A stretch of 64,000 nt of DNA. It comes from Metridium senile (taxonomy: Eukaryota; Cnidaria; Anthozoa; Actiniaria; Metridiidae). Shown piece by piece: positions 38,521 through 63,362 of this stretch. The stretch covers positions 1,646,501 through 1,710,500 of the forward strand of contig OX459100.1 of assembly GCA_949775045.1 (NCBI GenBank), written 5' to 3'. The notes under the pieces are model-generated. The model did no database searches. It saw nothing but the letters and a program-made list of their open reading frames with translations, and was not told the DNA's origin. Both the position numbers and the translations under genes were made by a program. Each line of letters opens with the position of its first letter. Within the stretch, counting starts at the first letter, position 1.

Positions 38521-41030
38521 TTACAAACTAGACACTATGACTTTGAGAGTGAGAGCGCTTTGTGTTCCCATGGCAGCATTAATGGTGAATATCCCATTCT
38601 TGGTACTGTAATATTCGTGATGCTGTTCAGCTTTCTTTAGACTACTTGTCTTTTCTTCACTATCTTTGTTCAGATTTTCTAGGTAAGCTTCATTAACCAC
38701 AGTGTTCTTCTCGATCTATAAAATGTTATTGAAATAAAGTTATTGTGAGTTGCACGATCGAAATCAGTGTGGTTACGCATACAAAACATGAGTGTGTTTT
38801 TCTGCTTTGCTAAGCACAGATTAATAAATTATCTATTTCATAATAAATCGTAATACGCAGAAGAAACGTAATCGTCAATTTTAAATTATAAGCTGTTTTT
38901 ACATAAATGGAGCTGGCATTGTATAGAAAATTCGTTTTCTGCTACATAAGTGGCATAAATAATAAATGTTTAAGAATCACAGTCTCTTCAGTGATCGACC
39001 TCTCCCACTACAGCGTCTGATATATTCTTTTGAATTTGCTATAACAGATCGCGTTAATTTAAGGAATGTACACATCAATCAATTGAACAGTTCAAAATTC
39101 TACAAGCTGTAGTCAAATTCTGAAGATAATAATTATTACACGCAATAAGTGGACGTACGCAGTGACGTAATTTGTTATGGTTTATTGTAATATTGTTATA
39201 AGAAGATAGAAAATAACAAAATATATTGTGTAAAATCGGACTCCGTGCAAAATCAGTATTCACATAAATTAGATCTGTTAGATTATCTGTGTTTTTTGTA
39301 AGCGAACTCCTTACATTACTGTTATGATTCTTTGATAATGGAGCGTGATGGCTCCGAAACGTCAGAACAAGAATATCTGATATCCTTATTCAGTCTCTTT
39401 TTACTATTTTATGGGTCTCAAAATCGTTACTCAATAAGATTGTGAAAATGGTTGGCAAGTTAGCATTACAATACCAACACTAAACACTAACCACCGCTTC
39501 TCTCACCTATCAAGGTTTGATCAGCGAGAACCGTGAAATGATGGTCTGTCACTATACATACTAGCCTACTCCGCAGGCTACTCCTTTTTCTCCATTGGGA
39601 TTCCTGTGGGATTTCCGAGGGTAGGAAGATTGGGGCCGAGAGTTTTTTTCCTCTTCACCACAGGAATCCCGATGAAAAGAGATATGTCGGTGATGTGTAT
39701 AGACGACTAACCATACAATTGAATGAGATATCTTCAAAGTAACCAAACTGAGGCACTCTCCACATGATGATCAGGAAACTCTTGCCGTTACTTGATGCAA
39801 TGGAATACGCTAGAGCACCCTCCGTACCTTCGTTACCATCTGTTTGTAAACATATACATATCTATTTATCTATTTGAGTAGCTTCACTGACATTCTGTCT
39901 TGTCAAACTGTACTCACCCCTAAGACACTGACCTGCTGTCTTTTCAAACTGTACTCACCCCACATCCCTAAGGTACTGACCTTCTGTCTTTTCAAACTGT
40001 ACTCACCCCTCACCCCTAAGGTACTGAACTGCTGTCTTTTCAAACTGTACTCACCCCTCACCCCTAAGGTACTGAACTGCTGTCTTGTCAAACTGTACTC
40101 ACAACTCATCCCTAAGGTACTGACGTGCTGTCTTTTCAAACTGTACTCACCCTTCACCCCTTAGGTACTGACCTTCTGTCTTTTCAAACTGTACTCACCC
40201 CTCACCCCTAAGGTACTGACCTGCTGTCTTGTCAAACTGTACTCACCCCTCACCCCTAAAGTACTGACCTCCTGTCTTTTCAAACTGTACTCACCCCTCA
40301 CCCCTAAGGTACTGACCTGCTGTCTTGTCAAACTGTACTCACCCCTCACCCCTTAGGTACTGACCTGCTGTTTTATCAAACTGTATTTCTGTTATATCTT
40401 CCCCCTGTTTGATGACCGGTGGGGGTAGTACTGAGGCATGACCATGTAGCGAGTACCATTGAGGGATCTTTAGTTCGCTATTGCTGAGAAGGTTTCTTAT
40501 ATGAATCTTTAAGGATGTTTCTTTCTGGATGCTTTTCCATACTGATGCCACTACTTTACCAACGCTTAGCATTGCAGCTGTGTATGGCTCTCTTCGGTCA
40601 CCTGGAGAAAAACACCTGTGGTTATAGCATCAGTTCTTTTTCAATTTATCGGGACCAATAAGGCGGCTCCATACATTCTTACAAACATCAAAGCAAAATG
40701 AAACTTTCGTATCTTTACAATGAAAATACGTTTTGACTTGTAAGCACAATTTTGCTTGCTCTTTCCGATACATGTATTTTGGTTCTGAGTAAACAATAGT
40801 TTAATCGCGTCACGTGATCAAAAGTGAAAACAATATATACTAACAATTGACTTACCAGAAACATCAGTATTATTTTGAGGACTGTAATCGTATTCAATGG
40901 CAGCGTACGAACACACAGGCAAAAGAATCGCACTATTAACAATAGCAAGAAAATACATTAGAGGCGAGACAAATGCTGAGCGAATAAATACCACTTACCA
41001 AAGAATAAAGAAGTAAACAACAGCCTTCAT
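38521..41030 (-). CDS. Gene A2: secreted actinoporin-like candidate, class A (5 exons)
   Basis: Minus-strand exons are 41030-40999, 40932-40856, 40601-40365, 39839-39712 and 38715-38521, about 222 residues. Exon lengths are identical to A1 and only scattered base changes were seen. One in exon 5 changes the Ile of A1's YYSIKNG to Thr; some others are silent. Signal peptide, PQWYSLHG, GTEGALAYS and INAAMGTQ are all kept. The main difference is intron 3, only 525 bp, holding about ten units of the 48-bp repeat. Divergent from gene C across 5.3 kb. Function is inferred as for A1. High similarity in introns argues for recent duplication or gene conversion. Confidence 0.6.
39330..39363 (+). other. 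Weak hammerhead-like motif, block 2 copy
   Basis: Same as 15794-15827, with identical stem and GAAACGTC box. Confidence 0.2.
39886..40388 (-). repeat. 48-bp minisatellite in intron 3 of gene A2 (about 10 units)
   Basis: Same unit and same position as in A1. Many units read CTTTTCAAAC instead of CTTGTCAAAC, so they resemble the true exon 3 end (TTTTATCAAACTG) slightly more. It probably represents a shorter, less homogenised state. Confidence 0.85.
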
Positions 41031-44000
41031 GTTGGAGGTATCAACCACGTTACTGCTAGAATGAAAATATATTTGATAGGAAAATGGATAAGTTATAAGT
41101 TATAAGTCTTTCTGATTGTGCTTTTGTTTTCCTGTCTATTTTTGTTGTGGATTTGCCATGCATGTTATTTTTACAAGCAAGCCAGCAAGCCAGCAAGCAA
41201 GCAAGCAAGCAAGCTAATAAAGTAACAATAAAAGTAAGTGAATATCTATTTCTTTTGGTAACTTAGCAAGTTAGAAAGTAAGTACGTTTACAAGTATAGT
41301 AGTATAAAACAATGTAAAAGTGAATCAACGCTTCTTAAAAAAAAAGAATAAAAAAGACATAACAATGGGACGAAGACTAAGAAAAAATCTGAGCGCATGA
41401 AGGTAATTTTGATTCCAAAATATATTTGTTTTCTGTAAAATTACATTATTTGAATCTGATGATAGTTTCAGTAACAACAAAACATAGTTGACTATTTCAG
41501 TACTCTTTTCTTATCAAAGTTACAACAATAAAGATAAAAAAAAGTCTTACCAACTGGTCTTACCACTCAGTAAAGCTATGCGACTCGTTCAGTGTCAACG
41601 TCCAACTGATAGTTAGCTGATCTAAATTATACACCTGTATATGGTGCAACGGTGGTTCTGACTTCATTTACCGTCTTATAAAATATTCATCACTTTATCC
41701 AAGCGATAAGCTACTGGTAATTAACCGATATACCTTGTACACCTTTAGATGGTGTAACGGTGGTTTGACTTCATTTACAGTCTTATAAAATATTCATAAC
41801 GCTTATCCAAGCGTAGAGATAATGGTTACGACACGCTTATGAAACGTTGCCATTGTTGCCAACTAAGGTTGATCGATCACAACCGTGAAAGGTCTATTGT
41901 TTGCTAAGATTTTTTTTTTTTAACTTTTATTTAATTTCGTATACAGTGACCCAGCCTACATGCATGATGAAGGAGCCGGTCCGTTTTTCACACGGCTAAC
42001 AACCATGTAACAAAAATTAGATAAAAAAAATTAGTAATCTTGAGAATGTTAATGTCAAGTGAAATAAAACGTTTGTACAATATTTTCATATACTTTATTT
42101 TGATATTGAAGTGACAAAGGTGTTTGTAAACCTGTTTATTATATTGTGAAGGTGGTTGATTCAAGAAATCTTGTCAATAAAATTGGTTATATACTAAAAT
42201 GGTTATTGATTATCACCCACGAGTATCAATAACATATCTTCTCAATCTTCATAATTAGCAAGCTTATAATAGCCTTAAGTTGACCGGTAATTTGCTCTTT
42301 AAAAAAACTGTCTCCTTTTTTTTAACCCATTTATAGACTGAATGCTAATATGGCTGCCACTTCATTCATCATATTTTTTTTAATCCATGCATGTTTTATA
42401 TTTGATGACTACAAGAAAATCATATATTAGAATGACATCAACAAAAGTAAAACGTTTGAGACAAAAATATTAAATTCTTGAGAAGTTATGAGAATTTCAA
42501 AAGTGTGAAAAACGCCACAGCGAGGCTAGCAAGAAAACAATTCATTGCACACATACAAATCCCTGCAATTTTGATTCCAAACAGTTTTACTTGAAATACA
42601 TCTATATCACTATTGTTTGAAAAGCCATTGCATTTAATGAACACGTGCTGTGAACGGGTAACTTGAATTTAAAAATGTAATTCTTTGTTTTGACTACAGG
42701 TCGCTTTGTTAGAACTAAACGAATAAACAGGATCAATACTTTATTTACACTATGGAACGAATTTTAAGGAAACAGTAGACTTAAAAATGTACGATAACTA
42801 TAGCTAGTTTGCGTCGAAGTTCCTAATTGTCCTCAAGAAACAATTGGATCGAGTAATAATGTAATATCTTGTTTCTATTTCATGGTTTTAGTGTTTTCGC
42901 TCGAGTGCAGGCTGCGTCAAAGGAAAGAATTGGAGTAAAATGTACGATAACTAGTAATTATTAAACTAGTATAGTGTGGACTGCGTCGATGTTAAACCGT
43001 ATAGTATGGACTGCGTCGATGTTAAACTAGCATGGACTGCGTCAATGTTTTCAAGAAAACAATAGTGAAACGTTTTAAAACTAATAAAGCTAATGGCTTA
43101 ACGCTGGTGTAAACTGTGGCGATGTTTGTAAGGAAATGATTTATAAATGTACGCTAAGGTTTTAGTTAGTTTATTTCAGTACATTTATGTACACTTTTTT
43201 ATATAGTTTTAGTTTTATTGTGTTTATTATGTTGCTTTTCAATCAAGTTTTTCAAAGTGAGAGCTCTTCAACTTGTTGAAAACGATATTTACAAAAAGCT
43301 TTTCATTAATGTTTAATATCAGCGGTACCCTTTACTAAACAAATCAATTTAAACACCTTGAAATGTTCTTTTTAATAATTAAACTGAAAAACTTGAAATA
43401 TTGCCATTGTTTACTCATTCTAGTCAAAATATGTGTTCTGGCAGATTAACCAATCACATTTAAGAACATAATGACGTCACAGAAAGCTAGCCAATTATAT
43501 TGCACAAAGGTGGACCGTTAGACGTTCTAGTAATTTGATTGGTTCATTGTTGGTGTTCTGGTAACAAATTTACACAACACAAAAGCGATTTAGAGATAAT
43601 GGTTACGACCCCCTTATTGAAACGTTGCCATTGTTGCCAACTCACCCACGAGTATCAATAACATATCTTCTCAATCTTCATAATTAGCAAGCTTATAATA
43701 GCCTTAAGTTGACCGGTAATTTGCTCTTTAAAACTGTCTCCTTTTTTTTAACTCATTTATAGACTGAATGCTAATATGGCTGCCACTTCATTCATCATAT
43801 TTTTTGATTCCATGCATGTTTTATATTTGATGACTACAAGAAAATCATATATTAGGATGACATCAACAAAAGTAAAACGTTTGAGACAAAAATATTAAAT
43901 TCTTGAGAAGTTATGAGAATTTCAAAAGTGTGAAAAACGCCACAGCGAGGCTAGCAAGAAAACAATTCACTGAACTCATACAAATCTCTGTAATTTTGAT

Positions 44001-46325
44001 TCCAAACAGTTTTACTTGAAATATATTTATAGCACACAGGCTATTGCTTAATATATCACTATTGTTTTGCAAAGCCATTGCGTTTAATCAACACGTGCTG
44101 GGAACGGGTACCTTGAATTTAAAAATGTAATTCTTTGTTTTGACTACAGGTCGCTTTGTTAGAACTTAACGAGTAAACAGGATCAATATTTTATTTACAC
44201 AAACGGTCGAATGTTAAAGTGACAGCAGGCTTGAAAATGTACGATAAATATAGCTAGTTTGCGTCGAAGTTCGTATTGTCCTCAGGAAACAATTGGAGTA
44301 ATAGATAAATGTGATATCTTGTTTCTATTTCATGGTTTTAGTATTTTTGCTTTAGTGCAGGCTGCGTCAGTGTTTCTTAGGAAACAACTGGAGTAAAATG
44401 TATGATAACTAGCAATTAAACTAGTGTGGACTGTGAAAATGTTAAACTAGTGTGGACTGCGTCGATAGATGTTAAACTAGTGTGGACTGTGTCAATGTTA
44501 AACTAGTGTGGACTGCGTCGATGTTCAACTAGTGTTGACTGCGTCGATGTTTCTAAGGAAACAATAGTAGTGCAACGTTTTAAAACTAATGAAGCTAGTG
44601 GCTTAACTGTACTGGCGTAAACTGTGACGGTGTTTGAAAGGAAATGAATTTTAATTTGTTTGATCTATTGATCTATAAAAATATAATGACTTTCCTGATC
44701 TATTGCAATTTTTTACATTGGAAATTGCGAGAAGTTTGTGAAACCTGTTCAAAAACAATGAAAACGTAGATGTTTCTAACTAAGGAAACAACTTGAATAC
44801 AAACGTACGACAACTAGCCGTTAAACTAGCATGGACTGCGTCAATGTTTTCAAGGAAACAATAGTGAAACGTTTTAAAACTAATAAAGCTAATGGCTTAA
44901 CGCTGGTGTAAGCTGTGGCGGTGTTTGTAAAGGAATGATTTATAAAAATGTACGATAAGGTTTGGGTTAGTTTATTGCTGCGAGCCCCAGCGAGCAGCGA
45001 AACTAATCCCGACCAAAGGCTCGATAGCTGAGACAATGTTTATGAACTCATTTTACAACCCGCTGACAACAATCACCCTGGGCTCGACATCAGGAAGCCC
45101 AAGCAAATTAATTCGCCATCTTGGATTTGAAGCCGAATTTATTTGGATTTCTCGTACTTCTACATCGATTTACTCTTCCAAATCAGCGTTGGCTTTGGGT
45201 ATATGGTTTGCTCAAGACAATATACAATTTCTAGCTATTATTTTCTAACGTGTTTACGGAAAGAGTTTTTCTAAAACATGTCAATATCAGACCGTTTTTA
45301 TACTCGAGTACTCGATCCTCGAATTCCCAGAAAGCAGATTAATCAGCCAAGTAGATAAGAACAACGGCATGAAAGCTGGACTATTCCAATATAAACTGCC
45401 ATCAAAGCAAAGAAACAAGTAACTAATATAATTATACGTTTTTGATAACTATCAATAATTTCAAAACATAATTCATCTTTTTAATAGTTAATCTACATGT
45501 ACATTCTCCGGTTCATAAGATCGCCCAGAACGCCTTAAATCGCCTAACATCGCCTAAGAATTTAAGAGCTTTTTGCTAAAATCGCCTTCGATCCAGACAA
45601 CTGCATGTAGGAAGCCAGGCTGATCAACCTAAAAAATAAACCAATTCAATAACACTAAAAATTTGCAATATTTTGCACTTATATCAGTACTAAATATTAT
45701 AACACAAAACAAAACTGAAACATCCAGTTTAAATGACTCGCAGCATCTCACTTTCTATTAGAACCAGCTAGTTTCAGTACATTTATGTACATATATTGAT
45801 ATAGTTTTAATTTTATTGTGTTTTTTTTTTTTATTTTTTTTTTTTTATTGTGTTTATTATCACTTATTTATTCAATCAAGTTTTTCAAAGTGCGAACTCT
45901 TCAACGTGTTGAAAACGATACTTACAAAAAGCTTTTCATTAATGTTTAATATCAGCGGTACCCTTCACTAAACAAAATCAATTTAAACACCTTGAAATGT
46001 TCTTTTTAATAATTAAACTGAAAAACTTGAAATATTGCCATTGTTTACTCATTCTAGTCAAAATATGTGTTCTGGCAGGTCAACCAATCACATTTAAGAA
46101 CACAATGACGCCACAGAAAGCTAGCCAATTATATTGCACAAACGTGGACGGTTAGACGTTCTAGTAATTTGATTGGTTCATTGTTGGTGTTCTGGTAACA
46201 AATTTACACAACACAAAAGTGATTTAATAAACCAAACTGTTGTGACCTTCAGGGGCCAAGCTGCTATTCCGGTTCCAAAACTTCAAAAACAAGCAAACTC
46301 CATCGAATTTGTAAAAACTGACAAT
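41031..46325. other. Divergent intergenic region between genes A2 and C
   Basis: No gene. The short AGCCAGCA tract is at 41172-41215. The class-B upstream segment is present about one and a half times: 42240-43590 and again 43590-44975, each with ACTGCGTCGATGTT repeats and the 190-bp repeat. About 800 bp at 44976-45770 is absent from block 1, with no inverted ends visible, and contains a minus-strand AAGATGGCG motif near 45114. A T-run lies at 45823-45846. Confidence 0.45.
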
Positions 46326-57306
<10,981 letters not shown>

Positions 57307-58588
57307 TTAACAAGCAAAAAAAAGCCGTGTGTGTTTACTCAGAACACGACTCTTTAAATAAAAATTCTTACATTGACAAATAAAGTTGTGTTGCTGTAGC
57401 AAGAGAGAATAAATAAGAAAGCGAAACTCCTATATTAACCCGCGCATCATGTAAATTCACATGCCAGCTATTTCTAGTAACACCAAAACACCTTACCCTT
57501 CTCCTGAGCGTAAAAATTGGCTTCCCCCGCTATACTCCCGTGCGCTGAATTTTGTAACTTCTGATCATTTCCGTAAACTTCGACTTAAACTTTTAAAACG
57601 ACATAGCCCCCTTTAAAGTCCCGTCTACACGAGCAATTCTTATGTGGCAACTTTATATGGCAATTTTTATTTGCTCGTGTAGATGATCGTCAAATATTTG
57701 TTGTCAATTTGCGTCAGTAAAAATTACGAACAGCGGAGACGCTTACGAAATAAAGGCTAGGGTACAAAGCAAGATGGCGCCGATAAAGAAAAGACACAGA
57801 TGACTTCAAAATAATTGTCACATTTATGTATCATCTCGTCCACACGAACAATTTTAGATGTGTGACAACTTTTATTTGCCACATAAAATCTAACATGCCA
57901 GCTTTCAAAAAAGTACAGCTGTCACATAAAAATTGACTAACACAACAAATAAAAATTGCCACATAAAAATTGCAAATGTAGGCGGGGCTTAAAGCTTTTA
58001 TCCAGGATATCAATCTGGCAAGGTTTAAAAAAAATTATCCCACCGATTTTGAATAAAAACGGGACGATTTTTTTCAGTGCAAAAATTCATTGTTTTTCAA
58101 ATATTTACCGATAACAACGGCCTTTGAAAAGATACAGCAAAATCCTTCCAGCCAGGTTGTAGGAGTAGTTGGCATAATAAACAATAATCGAACTAAATCA
58201 CTTACTTATTGCTCAACTACTGCACGTGTTATGTAAATATGAATGATTAACTGTAACTACTGGTCAGCGATAACTATTCTTGGCGCTTACACAAGTATTA
58301 ATAGGACTTTTTTCTACATTTTCTGTGAATTTCAACAAATTTAGTCCACGGGATGAGTTTGGAAAGGATACAAGTGAATTTCAATGAAAGCCCTCGCCCT
58401 ATAGTTTGAACCTTTATTTATATTTTACCCTGAAGAAATGTTTGTAAAGTATACCAACATCATGTTTATGAATAAATCCGTACTCATTGTATTGGTGGAT
58501 TCGCTGGGGCGAGTCTGTACATATTGGCATACTGAGAGAAAACTGCAATTGATTTGCGCGTTTGAGAGAATATTTAAGGATGAGAGAT

Positions 58589-58603
58589 TATATATATATA
58601 TAT
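58589..58603. repeat. Short (TA)n tract, block 2
   Basis: About seven units at the place of the 104-bp tract in block 1. Confidence 0.8.
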
Positions 58604-59504
58604 TTGTGGTTCTATATTTGCTTCAGACCATTTCTTTGTAAAAACATGCCGCCATTTGGATTCTCTCGTGGTGGAAACCGCTGCGTTACTGCAGGCTCAA
58701 ATGAAATGAAATGAATCCCTATATAAATTCGCATGCATGTCAGACACGTTATAAGTACATTTAAATCAAAATTGTGTGAACATTTCTTTTTAAGTCATAT
58801 TTTTCTTAAACATAATTTGTATATAGCCTTTCATATTTGATATTCAATAATTTTGTTTATAATTGTGTAAACGCATAGAGATTTTTATATGCGTTCTAAG
58901 AACCTATTATTATTATCATCATATTATTAATACGCTAAACGTATCTTATTCCAATAAACCCGCCCACTGTGCTAGCAAACGAATTCCATAAATGCTAAGA
59001 ACAGGTAATTGTGGGTGCAATAGGGGGTAAATTGGAACGAGAAATTAAATGCTTGCAAAACTAGAAATCAAAGTCGTCTCGCAACGATCTCACCTCGGCC
59101 GCCATCTTGGATTATCATTGACACAGGGAGCTCAATCATTACATGAAGAGCAGCCCAAGCGTTAGGAAAAGTAGTGAATTTTTCACGTGTACCCCGACTA
59201 GTTATTATTATTGTTATTATAAATATTTTGCTAAAGTTTTGCCTTGTCATACCTGAAAAGTGTTTTTTAGCCAGTTTAGTATGTGTTTAATGTAGGTTTA
59301 TTCATTCAATAATGAGAGATTCGGCGATAAAATATTTGTGATTTCGTACATCGCTAAGAAAAAAGCAGTATAATAACGATTTATTAACCTCGCTTGTTCG
59401 TTATTGGAAAGATATCAGACCTCGTTCTTTTTTTGTCAAGACCTCGGTCTGATATTTTCCCGTACAGACCAAACGTATTAAACAGTACATTTTTATCTAC
59501 AAAA

Positions 59505-59646
59505 ACTGAACAAAGATAGTAAAGAAAAGACAAGTAGTCTGAAGAAGGCTGAACAGCATTACCAGTACTATGGGATATTCACCATTAATGCTGCCATGGG
59601 AACACAAAGTACCCTCACTCTCAAAGTTATAATCAGTAGTTTGTAA
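59505..59646 (+). pseudogene. Class-A last-exon remnant, uninterrupted
   Basis: Plus-strand match to class-A exon 5, including KEKTSSLKKAEQH and TINAAMGTQSTL, with a stop at 59644. A short gap in the middle shortens it. No other class-A exon is found upstream on this strand. Confidence 0.65.
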
Positions 59647-60172
59647 TTACCATAGCAACATGAGTGTAACACAGTCATCATAGCAACATGATTGTGACAT
59701 TGTTTCTATGGAAACATAATCCAAACAAGTATATAAAAACGATCATAGAACGCTAGTGAATTATTATTTTCCTAATTATGTTTTCTTTCTTTTCTTTTCT
59801 TTTCATAGTACAATAGTTCAGTTCTAAAACGTATTGAGACAATACATATGCACATTAACTCCTTATAATTGTACAGTACGTGGCTGCAGTGTAATATAGC
59901 GGTCCTATTAACAGTTAATTGTAAAACGTTTTGAATCGAATTGATATGTTTTAAAATAATCCAGGTTTCCGGGGACCGCCAGATTTTTGCACACTAAATG
60001 TTTAGCAAAAAATGTTACAAATACCGCCTTCAATGTGACAAATTCACCCAGAAAAGAGTTAGTCATAAAGATGAAAAAGGAACACTTTAAATTTCCATAG
60101 TAAGGATGTTTATTTTAAGTGTCATATTTAGTTAAATATACACGGTTTTTAAGGGTTTTTGAAGTTTGTTAA

Positions 60173-61191
60173 TTAAGCAACAAAGATATGAAAGGGTGCC
60201 TTGTTAGCGCCTCCCATCGAATACATCACGCTCCTTTGGCCATCGGTTTTATCGTGCCAGGTGCCATATTTATCGGCATCGATAGCTTTGTCCTTGAACT
60301 TTTTCAAAGCGGTATCAACATTGAATCCCATTGGGAAAGGATCTGTATTTGTGATCTGATAATAAATATAAACATTGTGAAGAATTAAAATATTGATGCA
60401 ATTTTTTCTATAATTTATATATAAATTTTTCCAAATAATATTTGTTACCAAAGTTGTCTAGTAAATTGAGCCTTCTTATTGGATGTTTTGGGTCACGCGA
60501 ACCGTGTCCGACACCGCCGCGCCTGAGTTGCACCCAATTCAAATCTTTTGGGAATATGTATTTCGATATTTTGAAAAGTTTTGGAAGAAAAATTTTTATT
60601 CCCAGAGGTTTTGAATTGAGTGGAAAGTACATAGCAACGCGTTAGCCGATTTGGCCTATTGCATGCCAGCGACAGACGACTTAAATTTGCCATAACGTAC
60701 CATTTTTTAAAATAATGTCACCAAATTCCTACCAGCAGCAGATAAGATATTTGCAGTTCAAACAAGTGATTGACAGAAAATTTAATTTTGCCATACCGAA
60801 ATCTATATCTATATATATATGAGAGCAAGTCGAAGGAATAAATAGGACACGTAACATGATAAGGTTAGTGGGAAATTAAAGTTGTGATGTCATTTTTTTT
60901 TTAAACTTGGCAAAAGTAAACTTGATCATGTAAGAGTTTCTAATATAAAATGAAAAATAGTGGTCACCGTGTCTGAATTCGGCAAAACGTTGGAAATTGT
61001 GGGAAATGATGACGACGTACCTCGGCGTGAAACTTGTTTGGATACATAAGGGGAACACTCCAAACAACAATCAGCCATTTGTCACCAAATTTATACGACA
61101 TCATTCCTTCTGTTCCAACAACTGCCCCTTTTTTCCAGAATTTCCAGGATGAAAACCCTACAAGGAATAAACAACACAGTGAAACTTAGAT

Positions 61192-61290
<99 letters not shown>

Positions 61291-62539
61291 GTCTTTTACT
61301 CGCTTCTGTCATCTATATAATTTTAACATATATACCTACCTGGTATTTTGCCTCCTTTCATTGTGATAATCATTGTCTCTTCTTTCTTGAGTACAAAAGC
61401 TGGCGGACCATCCATATTTGTACCAGGCATTATATACCATTGGGGTTCTGACAGCTCAAAATTTGCACAGTTGTTCGTTATGGAAAGGGTGACAGCTGAA
61501 GAGGCGTCAACGACCGTCAGCATTTCTTTCATCAGATTGCCGAGATTACTAAATGCTGCCTTGTAAGGATTTTCCGCACTACCGCTATTGTCACCATTTC
61601 GACGTGAAGCTAAAAAAAGAACATATTGAATCGTAATTTTAATGTTTCACGTCTTATGACGTGCAGAATTCATAAATTGATGATCAAACGCGCGAAGAAT
61701 AAACTGGCATTTGAAGTCAACATTGTTAAGACACTGTGCGCGTTGGCTATTTACAAAAGATATGTAGTTACGCTTTAATCAGATTATTTTGTTGATTTTC
61801 CCGCAAAATCCTCTTCTCTCTCAAAGTTGATCTGACATTAAAGCTCCATAGTATGAAAAATTAAACACTGATACATGGCAGAAATGGACAACATTGACCT
61901 GGAGGGTGAGTGAGTGGAGGGAAGACTTTTTAAAACTACTCTGTTAGCAGAGGAGGGTTTTCTCGCTCTTCTCTCAGAAGAGCGCAACATGATCTTTACA
62001 TCATCTTAATTATGCAGCGTTAGACCTGCGTGAAATCAAACGGGACCTTTCCCACTAGATAGACGTCCGGCGCTTTACAAACTAAATTCACTGGCTCAAT
62101 TTACCTCTGACAACCTTTGTGAAACTGATGTATGCTATAAGCTTACCTTTTTCTTCTTTTGTCGCGGTCAGACTGTGATGAGAGCTTTCAACAACGGTTG
62201 AATAGAAAAGTACCAGCCTGGAGAAAAGTAGAGATTACCAATAGTTATTTTATCACTAAAACTATTAAAGAATGTTAAAAAACCCGAGAGAATTGAATTG
62301 AAAAAGACAAAAGCATCTTTATTTTTATTAAAACTATGCATAAAAAAGGAATAAAAACATCAATGATGAAAATAAAGTTTAGAAAGATGAGACAAAGCAC
62401 TGCCTAAAAGGACAGTACTATGGCAATGGTATATTTTACGCGGCGTCAAATCTATAGCTGAAATACACAAACAAAAATTAAAAAAAAACTGCATAATAAA
62501 GACCTACCATGCAAAGCCAAGAATAATGGTTATCTTCAT
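60173..62539 (-). CDS. Gene D: secreted actinoporin-like candidate (5 exons)
   Basis: Minus-strand exons are 62539-62508, 62217-62147, 61609-61340, 61157-61021 and 60355-60173, about 230 residues, open throughout. Signal peptide starts MKITIILGFAW. Exon 3 has FELSEPQWYIMPG and GPPAFVLKKEE. Exon 4 has VVGTEGMMSYKFGDKW and VVWSVPLMYPNKF, five residues longer at its start than in B and C (137 versus 122 nt). Exon 5 has KYGTWHDKTDGQ and ends KAPFHIFVA. Clearly closer to class B than A, but diverged. It is the most compact gene of the cluster, with no large insertions. Role is inferred as a secreted cytolysin-like protein. Its upstream side runs off the window. Confidence 0.63.
60525..60630. repeat. 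Small inverted repeat in intron 4 of gene D
   Basis: CCAATTCAAATCTTTTGGGAA near 60533 faces TTCCCAGAGGTTTTGAATTG near 60598. Probably a small MITE. Confidence 0.4.
61192..61290 (-). repeat. (TGCCTG)n in intron 3 of gene D, about 16 units
   Basis: Read on the gene strand it is the same hexamer as in genes B and C, again a short distance before the exon 4 acceptor. Confidence 0.85.
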
Positions 62540-63139
62540 ATTTTCAGTTTTCACAAAATCGAGTTTGCTTGATTTTGGATTTCCAAAAGAGTTTGTTTTC
62601 GAAGCTTAACCTTAAAGCCTGCAGATCACCACAAACTGGTTTGTTAAATTAAACGACTATGTTGTTTTGTAAACTTGTTACAAAAAGCCTTACCAGCGTA
62701 ACCAATCAAATTACTCGAACGTCTTACGGCCAATTTTGGCGCAATAGTATTGGCTAGCTTTTTGGGACGTCATACTCGTCTTAAATTTGATTCGCTGATC
62801 TGCTATAGAACAAAGTGATCACAAATTTTGATTCAGTGGAATGAGCTAATAATGAAAAGATTTCAAAAAGGAATTTTAGTTTAATTATTAAAAGGAACAC
62901 TTAAAAGGTTTTAAGTTTATTTGCTTATAGTAAACGTTACCGACTGCTGATATTAAAAATTTACGAAAAGCTTTTCGAAGTATCATTTTCAACAGGTTAT
63001 TTCAACTGGTTTATTTCAACTTCTTTTTTTGAAATACGACAAGGAACTTACTAACAAACAAAGGTTTTTGATGAAGATAATAATCACAATATAACAAAAT
63101 CATGTGTACATAATATACTAACTATTACTTAACATTATG
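62540..63139. other. Upstream region of gene D
   Basis: No gene. Parts resemble the class-B upstream segment on the opposite strand (CAATCAAATTACTCGAACGTC, GATATTAAAAATTTACGAAA), as expected for the promoter side of a paralogue. Confidence 0.4.
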
Positions 63140-63362
63140 AGAGGGTCCTGAAGGGAGGATCTGAATCCCATTTCCCAGTTTATTATGGACCAAATCCCAG
63201 TCAAAAATCACATAATCCCATCATTTTTGCTCAAGTTTTCAATCCCATTCCCATTTTCTATTGTTCTTTTATTGTAAATCCCATTCCCAGTGCATCCAAT
63301 CCCATTTCCCAGTCAAAAATAAGGCCAATCCCAGCTCCCATTTTACCCCTTCAGGACACTCT
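63140..63362. mobile_element. Inverted-end element rich in AATCCCATTCCCAG
   Basis: Ends AGAGGGTCCTGAAGGG and CCCCTTCAGGACACTCT are inverted. The core repeats AATCCCATT/CCCAGT words about eight times. No open frame. Superfamily unknown. Confidence 0.5.

Noticed and set aside
45036..45248. 70-codon open frame in the block 2 insertion
   Set aside because: No features beyond chance length, and the insertion shows no other coding signal.
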